A stretch of 64,000 bases of DNA from an uncultured Lachnospiraceae bacterium. GTDB lineage: Bacteria > Bacillota > Clostridia > Lachnospirales > Lachnospiraceae. The position numbers and the translations under genes were made by a program. Shown here piece by piece: positions 57,462 through 64,000 of this stretch. Numbering within the stretch: the stretch's first letter is position 1; each line of letters begins with the position of its first letter. The notes beneath the pieces were generated by a model. That model made no database searches. It was not told the origin of the DNA and was given only the letters and a program-made list of their open reading frames with translations. The stretch is taken from positions 1 to 64,000 of the forward strand of contig CANRBX010000005.1 of assembly GCA_947628955.1 (NCBI GenBank). The letters are read 5' to 3'.

Positions 57462-57490
57462 TTGACAATAAACAGGCAGGCGCTTATAAT
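57462..57490 (+). promoter_or_regulatory. Sigma-A promoter for rex
   Basis: TTGACA, 17-bp spacer, TATAAT. Confidence 0.75.
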
Positions 57491-57539
57491 ATTTTCAGAT
57501 ATATTTCTGAGAGAATATACTGGAAAAAGAGGAAAAAAC

Positions 57540-58169
57540 GTGGATGAACATGAAATTTCAAAGGTAGTAGTCAAACGGCTGCCGCGCTATTACCGGTATC
57601 TCGGCGATCTGCTGGAGGCGAAGGTGGAGCGCATCTCGTCGGGCGAGCTGAGCGAGCTGATGAACGTCACCGCATCCCAGATCCGGCAGGATCTGAATAA
57701 TTTCGGCGGGTTCGGACAGCAGGGCTACGGATACAATGTAAAATATCTCTATGACGAGATCGGCAAGATCCTCGGACTGGACAAGGTTTACAATATGATC
57801 ATTGTCGGCGCCGGCAATCTCGGGCAGGCGCTCGCCAATTACGTAAAATTTGAGAAGAACGGCTTCCTGATCAAGGGCCTCTTCGACGTAAAGCCGGAGC
57901 TGAAGGGCGTCTCGGTGCGCGGGATCGAGATCCGCATGACGGACGAACTGCCGCAGTTTATCCGGAAGCATGATATCCAGATCGCTGCACTGACGCTTCC
58001 GAAGAGCGGGGCGGAGGTGATCGCCCCGGTGCTCGCGGAAAACGGGGTGAAGGCGATCTGGAATTTTGCGCACACGGATCTGCATCTCCCGCCGACTGTC
58101 GTTGTGGAGAACGTGCATCTCTCCGAGAGCCTGATGCACCTTTCCTACAATCTGAACCACATGGACTAA
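57540..58169 (+). CDS. rex: Redox-sensing transcriptional repressor Rex
   Basis: RLPRYYRYLGDLLEAKVERISSGELSELMNVTASQIRQDLNNFGGFGQQGYGYNV; IVGAGNLGQALANY; GTG start. Confidence 0.96.
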   Translation: MDEHEISKVVVKRLPRYYRYLGDLLEAKVERISSGELSELMNVTASQIRQDLNNFGGFGQQGYGYNVKYLYDEIGKILGLDKVYNMIIVGAGNLGQALANYVKFEKNGFLIKGLFDVKPELKGVSVRGIEIRMTDELPQFIRKHDIQIAALTLPKSGAEVIAPVLAENGVKAIWNFAHTDLHLPPTVVVENVHLSESLMHLSYNLNHMD

Positions 58170-58200
58170 ACGCCGCCTGGATGACTGGAAGGAGCTGACG

Positions 58201-59706
58201 ATGGAATTTTTACTGAGCTCGGAACAAATGAAGCACTGTGACAGCGATACGATCCGCGAGATCGGGATCCCGTCGCTTGTCCTGATGGAGCGCGCCGCGC
58301 TGGCGGTCACCGATGAGATCTGCCGCTCCGGCTGCGACCTGCGGTCTGTGCTGGTGGTCTGCGGATCCGGGAACAACGGCGGGGACGGCTTCGCCGTCGC
58401 GCGCCTGCTCGACGAGCAGGGCGTCCGTGTGACGGCCGCCTTTGTCGGCAATGAGGAATCCCTGTCGGAGGAGACCGCAGTTCAGAAAAAAATCTGTGAA
58501 AATTGCGGAATAAAAATCAGCAGCAATTTTATGCAGCGTGAATATACTGTTATAGTAGATGCCATCTTTGGCATCGGACTCTCGAGAGAGATCGAAGGGC
58601 GATACGCGCAGGTCATAGACTGGATCAACCGGCAGGCCGCATATACGGTGGCCGTGGACATTCCCTCCGGCGTCAGCGCGGACACCGGCCATATCCTCGG
58701 GTGCGCGGTGCATGCGGATCTGACGGTCACCTTTGCCTACAGAAAGCTCGGGCACGTCCTTTTTCCGGGGACAGAGATCTGCGGGAAGGTCGTTCGCCGC
58801 GAGATCGGGATCACGGCGGACCGCTTCGAGAGAGGCGTTCCCACCGTATTTACATACAGCGAAGAAGATCTGTCGCGGATCGCGCGCAGAAGGGCGTATT
58901 CCAACAAGGGAACGTACGGGAAGGTCCTGCTGATCGCCGGATGCCGGGGGATGAGCGGCGCGGCCTTTCTTTGCGCCATGGCGGCCTACCGCACAGGAAG
59001 CGGCCTGGTGAGGATCTTCACGCCGGAGTGCAACCGGGAGATCCTCCAGACCGCACTGCCGGAGGCGCTGATCACGACCTGGAGCGGGGAGCAGTTTCCG
59101 GCACAGGAGCTTGCGGCCGCGCTCGCCTGGTCCGATGTGGCCGGGATCGGGCCCGGCCTCGGAACCGGCCGGATCCAGGAGGAGATCCTTCGCCATGTCC
59201 TGGCGGAATACCGGAAGCCGCTCGTGATCGATGCGGACGGGCTCAACCTTTTGTCGAAGCAGCCTGAGCTTCTGTACGACACGGACGCCCCGGTGATCCT
59301 GACGCCGCATATCGGCGAGATGATGCGCCTGACAGACAACACAAAGGACGAGATCCTGGAGGATCTGCTGCGCGCGGCGCGCCGGTTTGCCCGGGAGTAC
59401 CATGTGATCTGCGCGCTGAAGGACGCCAGGACGGTTGTCTCGGACGGCGTCCGGACATATGTGAACACTTCCGGGAACAACGGCATGGCGGCCGGCGGCT
59501 CCGGGGACATCCTGACCGGGATCGTCTGCGGGCTGCTCGCGCAGAAGATGCCGGCCTTTGACGCCGCGGCGCTCGGGGTCTATCTGCACGGCCTCGCGGG
59601 CGACGCTGCACAGGAGAAGCACAGCGCGTACGGGATGATCGCGCGTGATATTGCGGATGAGATCGGCACGGTGCTGAAGCGTGCCGAAGACGGGAGGACT
59701 GACTGA
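58201..59706 (+). CDS. nnr: Bifunctional NAD(P)H-hydrate epimerase/dehydratase
   Basis: VVCGSGNNGGDGFAVARLL, DIPSGVSADTG, AGCRGMSGAAFLCAMAAYRTGSGLV, GNNGMAAGGSGDILTGIVCGLLAQ. Confidence 0.95.
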   Translation: MEFLLSSEQMKHCDSDTIREIGIPSLVLMERAALAVTDEICRSGCDLRSVLVVCGSGNNGGDGFAVARLLDEQGVRVTAAFVGNEESLSEETAVQKKICENCGIKISSNFMQREYTVIVDAIFGIGLSREIEGRYAQVIDWINRQAAYTVAVDIPSGVSADTGHILGCAVHADLTVTFAYRKLGHVLFPGTEICGKVVRREIGITADRFERGVPTVFTYSEEDLSRIARRRAYSNKGTYGKVLLIAGCRGMSGAAFLCAMAAYRTGSGLVRIFTPECNREILQTALPEALITTWSGEQFPAQELAAALAWSDVAGIGPGLGTGRIQEEILRHVLAEYRKPLVIDADGLNLLSKQPELLYDTDAPVILTPHIGEMMRLTDNTKDEILEDLLRAARRFAREYHVICALKDARTVVSDGVRTYVNTSGNNGMAAGGSGDILTGIVCGLLAQKMPAFDAAALGVYLHGLAGDAAQEKHSAYGMIARDIADEIGTVLKRAEDGRTD

Positions 59707-59708
59707 GG

Positions 59709-60839
59709 ATGTGCCGGATGCAGAAGAATGGAAGAGTGACAGCCTATATTCACATGGACGCGATCGCGGAGAATTTCCGCCTCATGAAGGAGCGCCTGCA
59801 CGAGGGGACGCAGATGATCGCCGTGGTCAAGACAGACGGCTACGGCCATGGCGCCGTGCCGATCGCTCAGATGGCGGAGAAATACGATTATATCTGGGGG
59901 TTCGCGGTGGCCGCGTGCTCCGAGGCGCTCGAGCTGCGCAGGGCCGGGATCCGCAAACCGATCCTGATCCTCGGATACACGTTTGAAGAGGATTACCGGA
60001 TCATGGCGCAGGAAGGGATCCGGCCGGCCGTCTTCACCGTGGACATGGCCGCAAAATTTTCCGACACGGCCGCCTCTCTCGGCATCTGCGCGCCGGTGCA
60101 TATCGCGGTGGACACCGGGATGTCGAGGATCGGGGTCTCTGACGACGAGGCGGGCGTCTTGACGGCGGCGCAGATCGGTGCGCTCCCGAACCTGAAGATC
60201 GAGGGTGTGTTCACCCATTTCGCGCGGGCGGACGAGGCGGACAAGAGCTGCGCAAGGGCACAGGCAGAACGCTTCGCGTCGTTCTGCGGACGGCTCGAAC
60301 AGCTCGGGGTGAAGGGGTTTCTGCGCCACTGCTCGAACAGCGCCGGGATCATGGAGCTGCCCGAGGCAAACATGGACATGGTGCGCGCAGGCATCAGCAT
60401 ATACGGGATCTATCCGTCGGATGAGATGGACCGCGCGTTCGGCCTCAGGCCCGCCATGGAGCTGAAATCCCATATCGTCTGCCTGAAGACGATCAGGAAG
60501 GGAACGCCGGTCAGCTATGGCGGGACGTTTACCGCGCCGCGGGACATGCGGATCGCGACGATCCCCGTCGGCTACGGGGACGGCTATCCGAGAAGCCTGA
60601 GCGGCAAAGGCTGCGTCCTGATCCGCGGGCAGCGCGCGCCGATCCTCGGACGTGTCTGCATGGATCAGTTCATGGTCGACGTAAGCGGGATCCGCGCGGA
60701 GATGCTCGACGAGGTGACCTTGCTCGGGCGCGACGGCGGCGGCTGCATCACACTGGAAGAGCTGGACGCCCTCTCCGGGCGTTTTCCATATGAGTTTGTG
60801 TGCGACATCGGAAAGCGCGTGCCGCGCAGGTACGTATAA
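59709..60839 (+). CDS. alr: Alanine racemase
   Basis: MIAVVKTDGYGHGAVPIAQMAE, HIAVDTGMSRIGV, GYGDGYPRSLSGKG, RVCMDQFMVDVSG. Confidence 0.96.
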   Translation: MCRMQKNGRVTAYIHMDAIAENFRLMKERLHEGTQMIAVVKTDGYGHGAVPIAQMAEKYDYIWGFAVAACSEALELRRAGIRKPILILGYTFEEDYRIMAQEGIRPAVFTVDMAAKFSDTAASLGICAPVHIAVDTGMSRIGVSDDEAGVLTAAQIGALPNLKIEGVFTHFARADEADKSCARAQAERFASFCGRLEQLGVKGFLRHCSNSAGIMELPEANMDMVRAGISIYGIYPSDEMDRAFGLRPAMELKSHIVCLKTIRKGTPVSYGGTFTAPRDMRIATIPVGYGDGYPRSLSGKGCVLIRGQRAPILGRVCMDQFMVDVSGIRAEMLDEVTLLGRDGGGCITLEELDALSGRFPYEFVCDIGKRVPRRYV

Positions 60840-60937
60840 ATTCTTGTTTTCATAACTCACATGAATATACAAAAGAAACAGGGAAATACTTAAGGTAACC
60901 AGGCAGTCAAAAATCCTTGTATCGGAGTGTGAGTGAT

Positions 60938-61285
60938 GTGAATATCAGAAGAGGAGATATTTTTTATGCGGATTTAAGACCCGTGATCGGATCAGAGCAG
61001 GGCGGGGTGCGCCCGGTGCTGATCATACAGAATGATGTCGGGAACCGGCACAGCCCCACGGTGATCTGTGCGGCGATCACATCAAAGATGAACAAGGCAA
61101 AGCTTCCCACACACGTGGAGATCGAGGCCGGGAGATACCGGATCGTGAAGGATTCCGTGATCCTGCTCGAGCAGCTTCGCACGATCGACAAAAAGCGGCT
61201 GAAGGACAGGGTCTGCCACCTGGATCTGGAGATGCTCGAGCGCGTAGACCGGGCGCTGCAGGTCAGCCTGGAGCTGATTACATAG
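60938..61285 (+). CDS. mazF: MazF/EndoA family endoribonuclease toxin
   Basis: [51 protein letters not shown] start. Confidence 0.93.
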   Translation: MNIRRGDIFYADLRPVIGSEQGGVRPVLIIQNDVGNRHSPTVICAAITSKMNKAKLPTHVEIEAGRYRIVKDSVILLEQLRTIDKKRLKDRVCHLDLEMLERVDRALQVSLELIT

Positions 61286-61407
61286 TTTGTAAGCAGTCCA
61301 GAGTCCGGCATGTCCGAAGCCGTGTAAAAACGTGCGCTGCAATTCCGACCTTGACGAAAGTGTGCAGAAATGATATATTTCTAATAATGTACTGTTAAGA
61401 AGGAGTA

Positions 61408-62700
61408 ATGCATTTTATGGACAGTGACACGTGCCACCTGGCCGGCACTATAGTTTTAATCGTGCTTTTGCTGCTGGACTTTGTCGCGGCAGCATTTCGC
61501 GCCGCTCTGGAATCTGCTTCGGATTCCGAGCTGCAGACCGTATACCAGGAGGCCGGCAGGCCGTCCGGGTGGATCCTGGAGCTGAAGGACCATCCCGGGC
61601 GTCTGATCCATACAATATGGCTGATGAATTCGATCACCTACATTGTGGCCGGCTTCCTGAGTGTGCAGGCGTTTGCGCCTTTTTCCCCGCTTGCGGTGCT
61701 CCCGGTCCTGATGATCCTGTTCTACCTGATCGGGAACTCCATCCCGGAGATGCTCGGGCGCAAGTATGACCGGCGCCTTGTCCTGTCCATGTCCGCCCCG
61801 GTCCGCGGGCTGATGAACGTGCTGTTCCCGCTTACCTGGGTCATGACGCTTGTCTCGAATCTGTTCGTGCGCCTGTTCCGGATCGATCCGCGGTCGCTGG
61901 AGCAGGAGGTCACGGAGGACGAGATCATCTCCATGGTGAACGAGGGGCACGAGCAGGGAGTGCTCGATGCGAACGAGGCGGAGATGATCCAGAATATCTT
62001 CGAGCTGGATGACAAAAAGGCCGAGGACATCATGATCCGCCGCAAGAATATCATCGACATCAGCGGCGACGTAAACCTGCGCGATGCGATCTCCTTCATG
62101 GTGGGGGAGACGGTCTCCAGGTTTCCGGTCTACGACGGGAGCGTCGACAATATCATCGGTGTGCTCCACTTCAAGGACGCGATGAAGTTTCACACGATGG
62201 GGCAGTACGACGACTGGCTGATCCGCGACATCCCGGATCTTCTGCGCAAGGTGCGGTTTATCCCGGAGACAAGAGGGATCCACGTGCTGTTCCGCAGCAT
62301 GCAGGCGGAAAAGGTGCAGCTTGTGATCGTGGTGGACGAGTACGGGCAGACGGCCGGCCTTGTGACGATGGAGGATATCCTGGAGGAGATTGTCGGCAAC
62401 ATCCAGGACGAGTACGACAATGACGTCCAGCTGATCCGCCGCGAGACAGGCGGCAGCTATCTGATGGACGGCATGGCCCCGCTTCAGGATGTGGTGGACG
62501 AGCTCGGCCTTGAGCTCGGGGAGGACGAGGAGGATTACGACACGCTCAACGGACTTCTGATCGCCCGCCTGGACCGGATCCCGGCAGACGGAGAGCAGGC
62601 CGAGGTGAAGATGGGAGAATACCTGTTTCAGATCCTGAAGGTGGAGGACAAAATGATCCGCCTGATAAAAGTTACAAAAATAGAAGAGGAAAAGGAGTGA
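61408..62700 (+). CDS. CNNM/CorC (HlyC) family transporter with CBS domains
   Basis: DUF21-type TM domain, [49 protein letters not shown] pair, CorC_HlyC C-terminus. Confidence 0.93.
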   Translation: MHFMDSDTCHLAGTIVLIVLLLLDFVAAAFRAALESASDSELQTVYQEAGRPSGWILELKDHPGRLIHTIWLMNSITYIVAGFLSVQAFAPFSPLAVLPVLMILFYLIGNSIPEMLGRKYDRRLVLSMSAPVRGLMNVLFPLTWVMTLVSNLFVRLFRIDPRSLEQEVTEDEIISMVNEGHEQGVLDANEAEMIQNIFELDDKKAEDIMIRRKNIIDISGDVNLRDAISFMVGETVSRFPVYDGSVDNIIGVLHFKDAMKFHTMGQYDDWLIRDIPDLLRKVRFIPETRGIHVLFRSMQAEKVQLVIVVDEYGQTAGLVTMEDILEEIVGNIQDEYDNDVQLIRRETGGSYLMDGMAPLQDVVDELGLELGEDEEDYDTLNGLLIARLDRIPADGEQAEVKMGEYLFQILKVEDKMIRLIKVTKIEEEKE

Positions 62701-62710
62701 CATTTGGCTT

Positions 62711-63439
62711 ATGTCCGGACATTCAAAATTTGCCAATATCAAACACAAAAAGGAGAAAAACGACGCGGCCAAGGGCAAGATCTTTACGATCATCGGCCGT
62801 GAGATCGCGGTAGCCGTCAAGGAGGGCGGCGCGGATCCGGCCAACAACAGCCGTCTGCGCGATATCATTGCCAAGGCGAAGGCCAACAACATGCCGAACG
62901 ACACGATCGACCGCGGCATCAAAAAAGCGGCCGGAGAGCTTGGCTCCGTGAACTACGAGTACGTTACATACGAGGGCTACGGCCCGGGCGGCATCGCGAT
63001 CATCGTCGAGGCGCTGACGGACAACAAGAACCGGACCGCCTCCAACGTCCGCAACGCCTTCACCAAAGGGAGCGGCAATATCGGCACGCAGGGGTGCGTC
63101 TCCTATATGTTTGACCAGAAGGGGCAGATCATCATCGACAAGGAAGAATGCGAGATGGATGCGGACGACCTGATGATGGCGGCGCTCGACGCCGGTGCCG
63201 AGGACTTCTCCGAGGAAGAGGACAGCTTCGAGGTGCTGACGGATCCGGACAGCTTCAGCGATGTCCGGCAGGCCCTTGAGAACCAGGGCATTCCGATGGC
63301 CTCCGCGGAGATCACGATGATCCCGCAGAATTACGTGGCGCTCACGGACGAGGCTGCGCTGAGGCAGCTCAACCGCACGCTGGACCTTCTGGACGACGAC
63401 GACGACGTTCAGGCAGTGTACACGAATCTGGAGGAATAG
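62711..63439 (+). CDS. YebC/PmpR family protein
   Basis: [68 protein letters not shown]. Confidence 0.97.
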   Translation: MSGHSKFANIKHKKEKNDAAKGKIFTIIGREIAVAVKEGGADPANNSRLRDIIAKAKANNMPNDTIDRGIKKAAGELGSVNYEYVTYEGYGPGGIAIIVEALTDNKNRTASNVRNAFTKGSGNIGTQGCVSYMFDQKGQIIIDKEECEMDADDLMMAALDAGAEDFSEEEDSFEVLTDPDSFSDVRQALENQGIPMASAEITMIPQNYVALTDEAALRQLNRTLDLLDDDDDVQAVYTNLEE

Positions 63440-63443
63440 GGAA

Positions 63444-64000
63444 ATGAACTATTACCTGACTGGAATCGAGGGTATGCCGAAGCTGCTTGAGTGCTGCGAG
63501 GATCCTCTGCCCAGTTTTAACAGAAAAAGCTATCCGGATGCGTTTGCCCGGCTGTACCAGATGAATTTCCAGACGCTGGACGCGATCGAGAACGGATACA
63601 ATTCCGTGATAGACAAGGAACAGTTCCTGAAGAACATGGCGGCCGCGCTCGTGGAGTCCGCGCAGGGAAAGATGGATGCCTGCAGCCGCCGCGGGGCGAA
63701 GGACCGCAAGATGATGGACCTCAATATGGCGATGGCCGTTTTCGTATTTCCGATGATCCTGGAATACCACGGAAATTCCTCCCGGCCGCTTGCGGATACT
63801 CTGCTCGCAGCCTGGAAGGAGGCTTTCCCGAAGAGCAGCCTGCAGACGGCGGAGTACGCGGAGATCGAGCAGGGATTCCACAAGAAATTCTGCTACATCA
63901 CGACGGCGGTCTGCGAATCCTTCGGAAAGGCGGACGACTGCTACGAGCTCACGCTTCTGCGGGATTACCGGGACGGCTATCTGGCCTCGCTTCCGGACGG
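63444..64000 (+). CDS. CFI-box-like protein, truncated by the window end
   Basis: Open frame from ATG 63444 (RBS gaatagggaa) with no stop before 64000: MNYYLTGIEGMPKLLECCEDPLPSF...KKFCYITTAVCESFGKADDCYELTLLRDYRDGYL. Absent from the supplied ORF track. Confidence 0.8.
   Translation, partial: MNYYLTGIEGMPKLLECCEDPLPSFNRKSYPDAFARLYQMNFQTLDAIENGYNSVIDKEQFLKNMAAALVESAQGKMDACSRRGAKDRKMMDLNMAMAVFVFPMILEYHGNSSRPLADTLLAAWKEAFPKSSLQTAEYAEIEQGFHKKFCYITTAVCESFGKADDCYELTLLRDYRDGYLASLPD

Noticed and set aside
61456-62922. 488-aa minus-strand ORF opposite the CorC-type gene
   Set aside because: Shadow ORF with compositionally odd translation; spans two real genes.

Overview
This window is a chromosomal segment, apparently from a GC-rich spore-forming Clostridia member (gene content looks Lachnospiraceae-like; species not assignable from sequence alone). 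It is mostly housekeeping genes. Main content in order: nrdG behind two NrdR-box-like repeats, dut, carbamate kinase, the complete spoIIIAA-AH operon, an M19 dipeptidase, a nucleotidyltransferase, a HAD hydrolase, diaminopropionate ammonia-lyase, tRNA-Pro(GGG), a heptad-repeat coiled-coil protein, a T-box-regulated leuA, a sugar ABC transporter locus with an uncharacterised 617-aa protein, a zinc ribbon protein and a GH53 galactanase, traX-like, a SleB-type hydrolase, thrC, an SH3 protein, a degenerate KaiC-like/ATP-grasp fusion, pyrC with an unusual insertion, an XRE/ImmA/truncated third gene cassette, glycerate kinase, efp, a DUF5688-like protein running into antisense tRNA-Arg(CCG), a second SH3 protein, an rluB/F-type gene, ligA, metA, a LacI-type-sensor/GGDEF protein, a MalY-type aminotransferase, a metal/B12 ABC transporter, polC, a YqeG-type HAD, rarA, an ABC-F ATPase, rex, nnr, alr, mazF without mazE, a CNNM/CorC protein, a YebC-family protein, and a CFI-box-like ORF cut by the window edge. 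The most notable unexplained signals are: (1) a dispersed intergenic element with ATGATGnnnGGGTCAAA-type terminal inverted repeats (3 copies plus a decayed one); (2) a 109-bp tandem structured repeat between the leuA T-box terminator and leuA; (3) the KaiC-like pseudo-ATPase/PEP-synthase-type protein; (4) a decayed third gene of an XRE/ImmA cassette; (5) an exact 11-bp x4 tandem repeat upstream of efp. No CRISPR array, rRNA or intact transposase was seen.
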